DNA from: Solen grandis
Lineage: Eukaryota; Mollusca; Bivalvia; Adapedonta; Solenidae
Assembly (NCBI GenBank): GCA_021229015.1
Contig: CM037785.1
Coordinates: 40,854,766-40,918,765 of the forward strand
Direction: 5' to 3'
Length of the DNA stretch: 64,000 nucleotides
How positions within the stretch are numbered: position 1 is the first letter of the stretch; every line of letters begins with the position of its first letter. Of this stretch, positions 13,105 to 25,351 are shown in pieces. The position numbers and the translations under genes are program-made. Below the pieces are notes generated by a model. The model was not told the origin of the DNA, searched no databases, and worked only from the letters and a program-made list of their open reading frames with translations.

Positions 13105-13260
13105 TCAGGTACAAAAACATCCCCTTGCCAAAGGAATCGCGCTACAACAGTTCACGAAGTCGAAAACGTGTTTGGTCAGAAGAGATCCAACCGACGGAAT
13201 CTCGCCAATCTCTCCCGTGTAAAAGTTAAAGAAAAACTAAAGCTACAATATCAGCATTGA
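13105..13260 (+). CDS. short coding-like frame, unknown
   Basis: An open frame of 51 codons ends in TGA at 13258-13260. Its second half has protein-like composition, including HEVENVFGQKRSNRRNLANL followed by a lysine-rich segment. No start codon in good context and no family match. It might be the last piece of an exon or of a decayed transposon protein. Kept only because composition differs from the AT-rich surroundings. Confidence 0.2.
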   Translation, partial: SGTKTSPCQRNRATTVHEVENVFGQKRSNRRNLANLSRVKVKEKLKLQYQH

Positions 13261-14939
13261 ATTGTATGGCGAGATGTTTTATGCAAATGCATTACAAGTG
13301 TCTTTTGGAATAAAGTAAAACATTGAACTTACATGTACTTTGGTTGATCAATAAATTCGTGGACGCGTGCTGTAATTTAGCCAAAAATATACCAATCGTC
13401 CTGATTTGTGTTCGATATAATCACCAACTATATTCCTTTATTCATGTATCATTGCAGCAAGTTAGGTTATATGGTTAACTTGAAACCGGCTGCTATAGCA
13501 ACCCCATTCTAATTCTCCGCCGCAGGTGACATCTTTTGGATATTCCTCGGTTTGCTCTTGAAAATCCAGTAAATAAATTCGCTAAAAAGTCCCATTAACT
13601 AGATGAAGTCAGTCACGTTTACCTTAACGTCATTTTTATTGAGCTCTTTAGTTTGCGACAATTAATTTAAATGTTTGTTACTAATGTCAATGGAGACAGT
13701 GTCATCAAATTAAACGTCAAAAGACGTCACTTTAGAGAAAAGAACAGTTTAAAAAATTATAAACGTTAGGAAGTCACCGATATAAACGAAAGAAAATCGG
13801 AACGAGTAGCGAATGGAATGAATGTTTGTAAATCTCTAAACGCTTTTGTTATGACAGACAAAGTATAAGCAATGACAAATGGTATGGTCGTCTACTTTTC
13901 AACACACGACGCCTTGAGTGCAGGCCGTTATAAAGGACATTACTATTTTTCTTTTTTTTTTCTTCTAGATTTTCACGTTATTGGCATGATGTTATTTGAG
14001 CTGCGATAAAGTACTTTACTTAATTGCGTGCGTTTAAATGTGCAGCGATTTATCATTTTTAAATGAAATGTCAGTATGTAATAAAGAAAAGCATTCACAT
14101 TTATTTGATACAAGTTTTTTATTCCTTTGTTTAAATGTGTTTGTTATTAGATGTGTCCACAAATTTTCTGATCAACCCTCGTGTAAGTAATAGAAAGACT
14201 TCAATTCAGAAAAAAAAACGGTCATAATTAAACTATACGTATATTCACTGAAAGTTATTTATGTTTGGAAAAAAGAGAATAGAATACATTTTCCTAGATA
14301 TATCAAAAACATATTTTTTAATAATAACAATAGTGTTAATTTCTCTAATTAAAAGTAAATGTATATATACAGCCTTTGGATGTTTTTACTTTTTCTTCTA
14401 CTATACTGTATCAGAGATATATATGTCGCCGGCTGTATTACATATTAATTTTTATGAAATGGACATGATTACATTAAAACTGAGCTTACAATTGTCCATC
14501 AAATACTTTCAGCTTCGGTGTACATGTATATAGTATTTTAAAACGTTCTATTGCTAATCTGAAGCTTTGCTAAAGACCATATATAGTTGATATCAAATCT
14601 GACTTGATACTTCTTTTTTCATTAAAAAGAACTGAATCATATTTGTTGTCTGTTTCTCCGGATCCTATTTTCACAAAAGAATTTTCCATGTTTAAGAATA
14701 TTTCATATTCTTAAATATTCCATTTTGGGTTTGGTTTTTGTACGTTCCCCTAAAAGATGGACCTATGCCTCCTCTTTACTGTTACAAAAAGTACATGAAT
14801 TATATACGTTTATTTTCATTTTGTGAAGAAGATAATTAGAACTAATATTGTTTGCAACCACTGAAAATCAGTATCGTTAGAAAATTTAAAGGTATAAGTG
14901 TAAATAGCTTTCCAGTTAACCTAATTATGTCCTAAGATG
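13261..14939. other. non-genic stretch
   Basis: AT-rich sequence without a supported gene. The 90-residue frame at 14261-14533 is Ile/Phe/Tyr-rich, as expected from AT-rich DNA. Confidence 0.45.
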
Positions 14940-15535
14940 CGAAGTGTATGGGGCTGTATTAGAATCACCTCGGTGGGTTGGTCAGTCTGTAGACGAGATT
15001 TGTCTGCCCAATTTCTTTGCTAACTTTAATCGGATTTTGATCAAATTTCACAAGACTGATAAGTACCAAGCGTAATTGCGCATATCGTTGGCACGACATG
15101 ATTTGCTTGATTTTAAGTTATGGTCCTTTGTTAAATTGCTCAAATAAATTATGTATGCGCTATTTCTCAGCTACCTTTCGTTGGATTTTGATTTAACTTC
15201 ACAGTATTGATAAGTACTAAGCCTAGTTGCGCAAATCGTTGACACGTCATCATTCGCTCGATTTTAAATTTTTATGGCCCTTTCCTATATTTCTTAAATG
15301 TATTTTGTACGCGCTATTTCTCGGATAACTTTGATAAGATTTTGATAACTCCACGGCATTAATAAGTACTAAGAAAAAATGCGCATATCGTTGGCACGTC
15401 TTCATCTGCTGGATTTTGGAATGAGTTATTGCCCTTTGTTATATTTATGGAAGATATTTTTCCACACTATATATTTGGCTACCATTCGTCTGATTTTTAT
15501 TTAACTTCACATTATTGATAAGTACAAAGTGTAAG
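14940..15535. repeat. ~151-bp tandem repeat, four degenerate copies
   Basis: The block around TTGATAAGTACTAAG followed by TGCGCATATCGTTGGCACG recurs at 15058, 15209, 15360 and 15517 (spacings 151, 151, 157). Each unit also carries CGCTATTTCTC and GGATTTTGAT. The array runs directly into the reverse transcriptase fragment. Confidence 0.8.
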
Positions 15536-15830
15536 ATGCGCACATTGTTGAATGCAATCGATCTCAGTGCTGCTATTGATACCGTCGACCACGGTATTCT
15601 AGTAGATGTGATACGAAGCTTGCGTGTAGTGTGCGAAACAGCGTTATCTTGGATCAACTCATATTTTCGACCACGTAGTTTTTGTATACGTGTAAATTCG
15701 ACTGAGTCATCTCCACCCCTTTAGAATTCAGTGTGCCTCAGGACAGTTGTCTTAGGCTCTGTATGTACAACTTCATTGGATATGTATTTATCAGGCGTTT
15801 AACCAAATATAACAGTTTCATGTTAAAACA
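15536..15830 (+). pseudogene. LINE reverse transcriptase fragment
   Basis: The frame reads AIDLSAAIDTVDHGILVDVI and continues to LSWINSYFRPRSFCIRVNS. This is the finger/palm segment of non-LTR reverse transcriptases (LDLSAAFDTVDHxxLL, then WIxSYLxxR). A one-base shift after SSPP restores FSVPQDS, equivalent to the GVPQGSVLGP motif. The YxDD catalytic segment is absent. It is a short, frameshifted LINE remnant of the Jockey/CR1/I type; the clade cannot be fixed from this fragment. Confidence 0.75.
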
Positions 15831-16021
15831 GTTTATTAAGACAGTCTGACATGGTAACAGTAACTGTGACAAATCGGTATTTCGGGGTATCATCATTTTC
15901 AATGAAAGCTCTTGTTTTTACATTCCAATTACAATAACAGGTTAGTATATCAGTGTTTCTTGACAATACATTGTAAACACACTTGTTTTTATTAGTGAAA
16001 GTAATAATATAATTTATACAA

Positions 16022-16137
16022 TATTGTTCTCTGAAACACATATGCAACCTGCTGAAGCGTGACGGAAAAAGTGTGACAGACGGACAAACGGAGAAGTGAT
16101 TCCTATGTGCCATCTCATCTTACAGCAGGTGACACAA
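16022..16137. repeat. dispersed repeat R, copy 2
   Basis: GTTCTCTGAAACACATATGC, then ACCTGCTGAAGCGTGACGG, then TGTGACAGACGGACAAACGG, ending CAGCAGGTGACACAA. The layout is the same as copy 1 at 11640-11772. Confidence 0.75.
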
Positions 16138-16369
16138 TACACATTGTTTCTCGGATTTTGTAATAAAATAACAGAACAATGATAAAGCTGTATTTTTTTT
16201 TATTTTAGCATAACTTAATATAGCACAAATTTAACCTTTGAAAATGCATTATCCTGTAAGTAATCTCAATTTAAGTATTCTCTATGAATAAAATTTCCAC
16301 TATCATCTATTAAATCCTTTATGAATCTTATTGGTCGATTATAAAGTGAGTAAAAATATTAGTCTTATT

Positions 16370-16850
16370 ATTTAATAAACAATAATTATAAGATAGTGTC
16401 ATACGTTAAAAAGTTATCAATTATACTCACTTTTAAATAAACAATAATTATGAAATAGTGTCATACGTTAAAAAGTTATCAATTATACTCACTTTTAAAT
16501 AAACAATAATTATGAAATAGTGTCATACGTTAAAAAGTTATCAATTATACTCACTTTTAAATAAACAATAATTATGAAATAGTGTCATACGTTAAAAAGT
16601 TATCAATTATACTCACTTTTAAATAAACAATAATTATGAAATAGTGTCATACGTTAAAAAGTTATCAATTATGTTCACTTTTAAATAAACAATAATTATG
16701 AAATAGTGTCATACGTTAAAAAGTTATCAATTATACTCACTTTTAAATAAACAATAATTATGATATAGTGTCATACGTTAAAAATTTATCAATTATACTC
16801 ACTTTTAAATAAACAATAATTATGAAAAAAAAGTTATCAATTATTCACAC
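16370..16850. repeat. 62-bp satellite array, ~7.5 copies
   Basis: CAATAATTATGAAATAGTGT recurs at 16380, 16442, 16504, 16566, 16628, 16690, 16752 and 16814, exactly 62 bp apart. Units are near-identical (one has ATGTTCAC for ATACTCAC, one has TGATATAG), so the array is young. The last unit is truncated after TTATGAAA. Confidence 0.95.
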
Positions 16851-17714
16851 TAAAATTAAAGTTAAAAAGATATCAATATCATCAATACAAACTTGATATA
16901 GCATATTTTATTATGTGATGTGATGGCATCTGTCCAGAATTTATTTAAAATTCTTTTTTTTAATGACTACACATTTATACAATTTATTTATATAAATAGG
17001 GACTTTAACAATTTTTTTGTAAATGTAAATAGCAATCATTTTTAAACAACCATCTTCATATTTTTTTAAGAATCGTGTTCTTTTATCTTACTTTTACTAT
17101 CCTATCTGGAATCATAATATGAATTGTCAAACGTCTGGAGAAAATTTGATAACAGTATTTATTCCCATCGTGGTTAACATCCTTTTTTCCAGTGACTAGT
17201 TTACGCTTTTTACAATTTAGAATTGAAGTTTCTATTTTTGGAAAATCAACATCGAATATTAATCCTAATAATTTTAATTGTTTGAAAGTTATTTTCCATT
17301 CTGTTTTTATTGAACATGTACTATATTTAAACGAATCATCTTATAACAAATTATATCATCTGCAAATTTTAAACGTTTATGTTCATTTCCATCAATCTTT
17401 ATTTCTTGACGATATGGGATCTATTTGTCTACATCCTCTTTTACCTTGAAGAATTCAGACAACACACATTTTTTAACACTGTATCAGTATTGTACAAAAA
17501 AGAGGTTATCGATTTGCGGAATAACTCACAAAACTTAAAGAACGTTATTTCAATGATTTTATTTTCAGGTCCGTATAATCAGGGTCACCCCTTTACTTTC
17601 CTCGTCAAAATGTGTGTGTGGGCCGAGGTCCTCCCACTCCACACCGTACATAATAAGGCATAAGATATATACAATTTATGCAATATATTATCTGTAATAA
17701 TTTATAGGGTCTAA

Positions 17715-17810
17715 AAAAAGAACAAAAAAAACAAAAAAACCAAAAAAAACCCCCAAAAAACAACAACAACAACCCCCCCCCAAAAAAAAACAACAAAAAA
17801 AAACATTGAA
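17715..17810. repeat. A/C-rich low-complexity tract
   Basis: Runs of A and C, including nine C and several A8-A9 runs. The Phe/Gly-rich minus-strand open frames are translations of these homopolymers. Confidence 0.9.
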
Positions 17811-17929
17811 ATAAAAAACTTTAAAAACGAGGGGAAAAACATATTCTCCATATATATATTTTCTATGAAAGTGTTTTCATGATAAAGATTTTTTTTTCTG
17901 TTTTGTTTTGAGTTAATTATCAATTAAGG

Positions 17930-18960
17930 CATTTGAGACAGAAGTCTTACAACTGGCCACTTTTCTCTTTCTGCATTGCTAAATTTTGCAGATTTATACA
18001 TTTCCCAAGCAAATGTTATTCATCATTGATTGACAGTTTGGTAAAATTTGTTTCGTTTTACATAGGAAAATATATCTTTTAACTTCTAGAAATAATATTG
18101 TATATTTATCTTTGTCTTTACATTTTTCATATACTCCAAATATAAAATAGTCACTGTTGAGAAGTCCTGATTTTTTTGTATTAATGATTTTCTTTCTTTA
18201 AGAATTCAAAGATAACCTGTATTTTTGGACAACTCCAGAATAAATGTAATATGTTTCTTTTTCTGTTTTACAAATTGTACACTTCTTATTATTTGTTATA
18301 TTCATTTTGGACAACAAATAATTAGTATCTAATATTCTATGAAGTATCCTTGTTTGTAATCATTGAATATATGCATCTCTTGTAATTTGAAATGTTAGAC
18401 TGTAAATATCATTCCATTGTAAAGATAAATCAGAGGAAAGAGTATTCAATTTTTCTTGACTACTTTGAAAATCCTTATTTGCTTTAAGTTTTCTTGAAGC
18501 TTGTTTATTGGTATTCGCACCAACAATGATTAGTTTTAAGTAAGAACTGGTCAATGGAAATTTTATTATGTTATTTTTGAATCCAGTTTTATAGGCAGCT
18601 ATATATCTATTTACATTTATTCTGAGAGCTACATAATATATAACATTGAGATAACCTCCTGTTTTTTTAACAACTTCATTATGCATTAAACGTTCTCCTT
18701 TATTGTTCACAATATCTTAAACAAAAGGTAAATTCCTTTGTCATATAATTTTTTTTATAGAAAATCCATTACCTCTAGACAAAGATTTATGATTATAAAA
18801 CAATGATAAATCTAAGAAACAAGTTTCTATATTGATCATTTAACTGTTAACATATTCTGTTTAACTTTTCAAGACAGTTATCTAAAATGACTTTTTTTAT
18901 TTTACTAATATCTCTATCTGCATACAATTTTTCAGTACAAGACATCTTTCTATATTAAAT
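17930..18960 (-). pseudogene. LINE ORF2 C-terminal region, degenerate
   Basis: Reading the minus strand downwards from 18720, the frame gives GIYLLFKDIVNNKGERLM (with shifts) and then LQWNDIYSLTFQITRDAYIQ. After a stop come TRILHRILDTNYLLSKMNI, CTICKTEKET and, in another frame, LHLFWSCPKIQVIFEFLKK. The order WxxIY, F-Y-R-I-xHRILxTNxxLxK, CxxC-x-EKET, HLFWxCP is the zinc-knuckle C-terminus typical of L1/Tx1-like LINE ORF2 proteins. Later segments resembling the IxLxKRYIYxCK part follow towards 17930. Several stops and shifts show it is dead. Confidence 0.75.
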
Positions 18961-21625
18961 ATTCTTATTTTATAAAAAATTCGTTTCATAACTTTAGGCT
19001 ATATCGCTTAATCTATGTTTCATTATTAGTCAAGTTAATGTTTAAATTAAGACATTTCTACAAAGATAAGAAGTCACGGTTTTATAAGTGTCAATGCGTA
19101 TTCTTTAAATATATTTTGTAAATACAATATAAAAAAATTTGATTTTCATTCATGCATAAATATACTTTAATTAAGAAACTTATAAAGGAAATATATGCAA
19201 AACACATTTCAAAGACTCTAATGTTATGATAGGTTATAAAAGCATTGTTGTAAATAATTGTAAAAAAACATGTCTAATTTTGATAGTGAACAATGATGAA
19301 TGGCAATGTTTTTAACAAGGTTTATTTTGCAAATAAGAAAATAGTCCAGGTTAAGGAATTTTAAAAAAAAAAAAATGTACAGTAAAGAATGGCTAGACTA
19401 TTAAAATGACCATTATCGTAAACAGGCTTACCTGCACCATAAAAAATTGTAAAATGATTAAAATCAGAATATGAAATGATTTGATATAACAAATATTTCA
19501 GAGTACCTCCAAATGTTCTTATTTAAAAGCAGTGTAATGTTATAAATTATCCTATGAACTTTAAAAAAATCTATGATAATCCGCTGCATAAAACCTAATT
19601 TAGTTCCAGGCTGATCATGTATAAATGAGCAGTTATCTGCTCGTTGTAGTTAGGACATACAATTTTTTCTTCACCTTCATTTTATTTCTTACTGACAAAA
19701 GCTTGTTCAGGTCTGATTTTATCAGTTGTAAACTGTATCAAAATAGTTTATATAGGCATATACATTAATGATCAGCACCTTAAAGCATAGATTCATTGAT
19801 AAAGGACTTCTAGAACATTCCGAGGAAAAGCGCGCGAAAGACCGACGCACAACAAATTTAGTACGCTGTAGAAATAGTTCAGTATTTTTTCTATGAAATA
19901 TACTTATTTATAGACGGTAATACAAAAAACTTGTTTTGATATTTGTTCATATCATTATTGCATATGACAATTATGATATAAAAGCGTTATTAGTTGTTTT
20001 GGTTTTGGCGAATTAATTTTCAATGAGAGCGTCTCGGCAGGCTGGAAGAATTCAATATACATAGTAATTAAGGGGTTTCATGTCATAAAACGGTGGATTC
20101 TTTTTTGTTGTTTTAAATCATTTTCACAAAGTAGCATTCCTCAATTGATGGAAAAGGATTGTATTTAACTTACTGAAATCACTTTCATGTTTACATCAAA
20201 AAGAAAAGTAATAACACCAAGCTGAATGATATATACAAGCTGCACCCCTTATTTACAGTAATTTTATAGTCCATAACGATGCGTAAACCAATAACAGGAG
20301 TCCTTTTATTCAGCTTAGAATTATTTACCGCTATTAGCGTACATTTGATTGGTTTAAGATGCGAGTTGAAATCGAAATTATACAGCTACGCCGAAAAAAT
20401 GGAGGATTGGAGAGAAAATGGAAATATATGCACAACATAATTAAAAAGCTTTCCATCAGAAATGTGCTTTATTAGAATGGAAGTAAATTTGAAATTTTAA
20501 TTCTTGTAACTTTAATACAACCAAAATGTGCAAATGCATTTTATTTGGGCAATGTTTTTATCCTAATCGTTCTTAAGATTTACTGGCATATTATGGCCAA
20601 TACAAGCAGGGGCGTGGAATTCAAGAATATACTCTTTTACTAGATCTCAGAAAAATTTGGAACACACCAATAGAATGAAACGATGATAGCCATCCTAACA
20701 TCATAAACTAGGTTAAATCGTAATTATCTATCGCAATGGGCTCATTAAGCTGCCAGTGATTTCTATCTTATAAGGCGATTAAATTTCTTACTGCCAGTAA
20801 TGTCACACATACTCTGTCTCATCGCTTTAATTATAGGACTGCCTACGAAACATTGGTATATAATATCTTTTATTAAATTTAATACAAAATAAGATAGAAA
20901 AATGGTATATACAGCTCCAAGTACATAGTACTTACATGGGGTATGGGGGCTGGAAACTTCACACTGATAACAATAAATCATATTCTGAATTATGGCGTGT
21001 TATGGCGCAGAATATCGGAAGGTCGGCGGTCTTTGCCGACATTTAGCGTAATTTTCCGAGTTAAATAGGGTTCCTATGCCTTAATTCCCTGACTGCGCAT
21101 TCATTATCTATGTATTGTCAAAGATTACCTCAAACAGTTCTAATTTTAGTTAGTCGATGCTATAATTCTTGTGTGACACATTTATTTTATTTTACGAATA
21201 CAACCGTGTATTAAAGGTGTAATATATATAATATTCCTTTTGATTTGCGAATTATATATCATAAAAACGAAATAGTATCCATAATTTCAAACTCTTACCC
21301 AATAAAATGATGTTTTGCTTTAAATATATAATTCGAAATTTCGTCATAACGAAACAATTAGTCATAATTGAAAAACAAAATACACACTAGAAAAGCACGT
21401 GCAGTATAACTTTAAGGTCTCCTTACAATTTAGTCAAAGCACTGATTTAACATTTTAGGTAAATTCATTGATCGTCTAGACTAAAACATAAAGACATTAA
21501 TTCAATTGAATTCACTACTTCAACTTCACATTGTTAAAAAAATAGGGCATATTGCCAGGAACTAGACTAGGGTAAGTTAGAGGGACTGCTGTACTAAAAT
21601 GTTCAAAATGCAATGCAATTTTCAT
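18961..21625. other. non-genic stretch
   Basis: Very AT-rich; no exon or recognisable transposon was seen. A small GC-richer spot at 21000-21060 contains GGTCGGCGGTCTTTGCCGAC, a weak inverted repeat. Confidence 0.45.
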
Positions 21626-21810
21626 AGCCTGATAAAAGACAATATAAGACATTTCTACAATAAGCCTGTTCAAAGACAATAAAAGATATTTTTACAGTAA
21701 GCTGTTCAAAGACAATATAGAATATTTTCTTACAATTGGTCTGTTCAAAGACAAGCACATTTTTACAAAAAGTCCGTTCAAAGACGATTAAAAACATTTT
21801 TAACAATTAT
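21626..21810. repeat. ~37-bp tandem repeat, five copies
   Basis: GTTCAAAGACAATA plus a TTTTTACA block recurs at about 21631, 21671, 21707, 21746 and 21779. The 67-residue minus-strand frame with repeated IVFEQ is this repeat translated. Confidence 0.8.
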
Positions 21811-22163
21811 TCAGGTTTCTTCGTCCATTTAATTTATAAATTGTTAATCTCTCCCTAATTCCTTTATCTGCATGCTGCGTAAACTAAAAGGCTATTTTTA
21901 AATATTAGTGGAGCACAAATGTGATTTAATTTCGAACACACATTACGAGTACGTTTCAATAATTATGTTTTCAGCATTTGACAAGTTATCTTAAATCGTA
22001 AGCATCATCTGGCTGATTAAATTTTTGTCTTTACATTCCTTGTGTGTCAGAAATAGGTTGCTTAATCACCCGAGTCTACAAAAGACGCACGGTCTGCATT
22101 ACGTGCCCATGACAATATAGATACTGTTGTTTACTTGTGTTACATAAGTATTACTAAACCACA

Positions 22164-22328
22164 ATGCCTCGTAAAATTCTAAAATGTTTGAGGTGGGCGA
22201 AATTTTGTGTTGTAGATAAAGGTCTTGCCAAAGGTTTGAAATATAATTACAACGCCTACAGTGTCTCTAAAGAAAAAGATCAAGCTTACCATTACGATAA
22301 AAGTAAGATAAATGGAAGGCTGAGTTGA
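22164..22328 (+). CDS. small ORF, 54 residues, unknown
   Basis: The ATG has A at -3. The lysine/tyrosine-rich product starts MPRKILKCLRWAKFC and includes YNYNAYSVSKEKDQAYHYDK before TGA. Codon use looks less random than the AT-rich flanks. No family recognised and no exon partner seen. It could be a chance frame or a fragment of a decayed gene. Confidence 0.25.
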   Translation: MPRKILKCLRWAKFCVVDKGLAKGLKYNYNAYSVSKEKDQAYHYDKSKINGRLS

Positions 22329-23559
22329 GAGAAGCATCATAGATTAGACAATTTAGGAATCTAAATGCATCTTCGACCTAAGTTAACTACACATTATGGA
22401 GATTTACTGGACCAGATAGCGCCAAAGGATTGATCGATCTGATGGGTAAGGGTGTTTCTGTCTCTAGATGGTGCCTGCCAGGTTATATATTTGGCGTTCA
22501 GATATGTCCAATGAGACTGACGGGAGGGAGTGACTGCCAGTGAGACATACACTTTAGACAAGCTAGCTGATGCAGGTCAGATAACCCTGCTCCAAGCTCA
22601 CGACAGGTGCCTGACATCAGGCAGTTGTCCAGTGAGGTGTTAAGAAATATTTTATTTTCAAATCAAAGGTCACTCTTCACACAATTCTCTTGGACCCATC
22701 AGTGCATGCTAATATATATCTATCAACCTGCTTGAACATGGAATTATGTCTATAATGTATCAGCCATTTGAAAAATGGTGTCTATATATGACAGTAATAT
22801 ATGTTGTTGCAATCTTCTGGCCTCAATGCGTTGAAAAATAGCAGGAATTATACAACTCGAAGCATTTTTCTTGATGAATTTTATGTTTGAGATAATTATT
22901 TTACATCGACTGCAAAACAAGTTTTCACCATATAGCCATTATCACTGGCACCATTATATTATAAAGTAAGAGTACCCTGATAGATTTATGACGTATAAAT
23001 AGGCCTGACTGATTGCCATTTATGGAATAAAGGATTACAAATATGTTAGTCGAGAGTTAAGCCACCAAAGAAAATTAAACATCAAATTAAGCGTAATATT
23101 GTTTTGCCAGTTCTTTTTTTTTTCCATACATATTAACTCAATAACGTGCCGTGCTTCACAATTGACTTTCAATTTTTCATCTAATTGTAGTAATTTTAAA
23201 GCAATACTTGTTTGCTGTTTGGCAAATGAACGCATGGATTAAGATGTTACTTTTACGACCAATATCTAATACAAATGTACCATATCAGATCTATTCGAAT
23301 ACATCTATGATAGCAATAATCAACGTCAAATGTACTTGTATTTGTTCACATTTTGACACAGCTTTCTATTCGTCGCATCATAGACGTTTCCTTTCTTTTC
23401 CAAACTACCATGACATTGACCAATTATTTGATAAATATTGAAAAATGATAAAGGTAGAAGAGGATTTAAATCGGAGGGAAATTGAATAAAAAAATTGTTA
23501 ACTCGTGAACTTTTTCTAAACATTTCCCAGACCTCAAAGGGATCTTCTTTACCGATCAC

Positions 23560-23655
23560 GGTGGTTTTGTGGCTACAGCGTTTACCCTGTAACTGTGATG
23601 CCGTAGGTTTGATCCATCCAGTACATACATGTGTCACAGTACCGATAACTCACAA
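23560..23655 (+). repeat. tRNA-like SINE head
   Basis: A box resembling A (GGTGGTTTTGTGGCTACAG) is followed about 45 bp later by a B-like box, GTAGGTTTGATCC. It lies directly upstream of the better tRNA-like unit at 23678. It is a degenerate head of a separate SINE insertion. Confidence 0.4.
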
Positions 23656-23677
23656 TAGCAGAGGATCATATGTAAGC

Positions 23678-23790
23678 GCCTGGGTAGCTCAGTCGTAAGA
23701 GCATTCGTCCTGTAAGCGAAAAGCCCCGGGTTTGAGTCCCGGTCAGGCTGCATATTTTTCTCACCCTGTGACACATGTACCAGAATCGTT
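23678..23790 (+). repeat. tRNA-derived SINE, family S1
   Basis: The head folds as a cloverleaf: acceptor GCCTGG/TCAGGC, D arm GCTC...GAGC, anticodon stem TTCGT/GCGAA with loop CCTGTAA (TGT, threonine-like), and T arm CCGGG-TTTGAGT-CCCGG. U33 is replaced by C and the D loop lacks GG, so a working tRNA is unlikely. The tail GCTGCATATTTTTCTCACCC then TGTGACA recurs after the heads at 31846 and 28731, which marks a SINE. Confidence 0.75.
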
Positions 23791-25208
23791 AAAATGACAC
23801 TGGCTGTTTAGTCAGTGTAACGAATTGACTTGGCGTGGCATCGCATTGAGGTAGTACTATATTAGGCACAAATAAACAAAGTATATTGTCGACAGGATGT
23901 AAATTCCAAGCAATCAAATCGTTCCTTCAGACTGAAATAACTTAAGTCGAAGTAATTTTGTATATATTCAGAATTTCCTGCAATGTCTATTTGTTAAATC
24001 AAATATCGTTAATTACAAGAGAATATTCGACGTTAACCAAAGGCTTGAAATATATTATTACTAATGAAATTGATGAGAAACTTCTAAATTAATAGTTACA
24101 TTAACTAATCCAAAGTCTAGTACTTCTCGGGGAAGTTAGTGATGAAACGTGACATTAAAAAAGGAACGTCAAGGAGACACTTATGGTTAATTTTCTGAGA
24201 CCAGGACGGGATCCCAATGTATCGTCATGATTAGATAAGTACATGTTATAAAGATATACGACACCACTATTAATTCTATAGGCGGATTTAAGACATAGAA
24301 TAAGCAAATATGCATTAAATCGAATCAGTAACACACTATCGTACATTCTTTAGGCAAGACAGCTTAAGAGTTTTTTTTGTTTTTGTTTTTCTCTTGATAA
24401 TAAATGACACTGAACACCAGACGCTTATAATCTGATATTTGGAAAGATAAGAAACATAAGTACATATCCTATATCTCTGAAAGTATGCTTCAAATAAATT
24501 CTTTATAATCTGATATTTGGAAAGAAAATTTAGTACAGTTTCAATATGTTTGAATTTCACAGGCACTTTTATACACGCAATGCTACACATCAGACTATTT
24601 GGGGGGATATCTTATCTCCAAATTGCACAATATGAATTTGACAAAACTTTGTTTTATTTTATCCTAATAAGAAAAAAAAAGTTTATTTCAGAACAAAATT
24701 CCTTTCAATGACTTAACACGCTTGTTAAGGGGATTTTTGATAAAAAAAACCCCATTTATTTATATACTTTTTAAAATTGTTCAGAAATATAAATATCTAA
24801 ATAAAAGAATTTGCTTTGATAAATTTCAATCGTAAAGGAAAGATGGCCTGTTGAAAAGAAAACGAACCGTAACTGAATTTAAGTTCCAATCTAGCATTCC
24901 ACAAATTACAACTAAAAGTGTAGTTACTTAGAAACCTATATTCATGAAATACAGAAGTTAATATATAACGGTACATTTAAGGGGTCATAAATTGATTCCA
25001 AGAATGAATATTTAACAGTAAATAAGGAAATTAATAAATCTTTTGGCGTAATCAATGTGATACAGGGCTGTCATTAGCGGTATAATGTAATCTTATATGA
25101 TATCCCTAGTTTTCTTATGTCATATATACTTGAATTTTTAAAGTGTTAAATCAAAATATCTTTTATAACTACTATTCTGTACCACGTCATTTTAAGCTAT
25201 TACAAACA
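23791..25208. other. non-genic stretch
   Basis: No exon supported. A 24-bp block around ATAATCTGATATTTGGAAAG is repeated directly near 24425 and 24505. Confidence 0.45.
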
Positions 25209-25351
25209 GCATATTTTGCCTCGATTCAGAGAAGAAAACTATTGATTCTTTTGTCAGACGTACATGATTTGCGCTATATCCCATTTAAATTGGTAAAGAA
25301 ATAAAATACTAATAACAGTTTTCTTTACCGAATCGAGGCAAATTATGTTGC
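25209..25351. mobile_element. foldback / MITE-like inverted repeat
   Basis: The left arm, GCATATTTTGCCTCGATTC followed by a GAAGAAAACT block (25209-25241), is mirrored by the right arm ending in the complement (AGTTTTCTTTACCGAATCG, AGGCAAATTATGTTGC, to 25351). Arms of about 35 bp enclose about 75 bp without coding. Probably a small non-autonomous DNA element. Confidence 0.6.

Noticed and set aside
16370..16850. CRISPR-like regular array
   Set aside because: The whole 62-bp unit is repeated with no variable spacers, in an animal genome. It is a satellite.
17605..17923. Phe/Gly-rich membrane-like proteins
   Set aside because: Translations of A/C homopolymers.
18360..18710. 116-residue frame as a host gene
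   Set aside because: Its motifs and its frameshifted continuation match a LINE ORF2 C-terminus.
23678..23752. Functional tRNA-Thr (TGT) gene
   Set aside because: The cloverleaf is good, but U33 is C, the D loop lacks GG, and the downstream tail is shared with other SINE copies.
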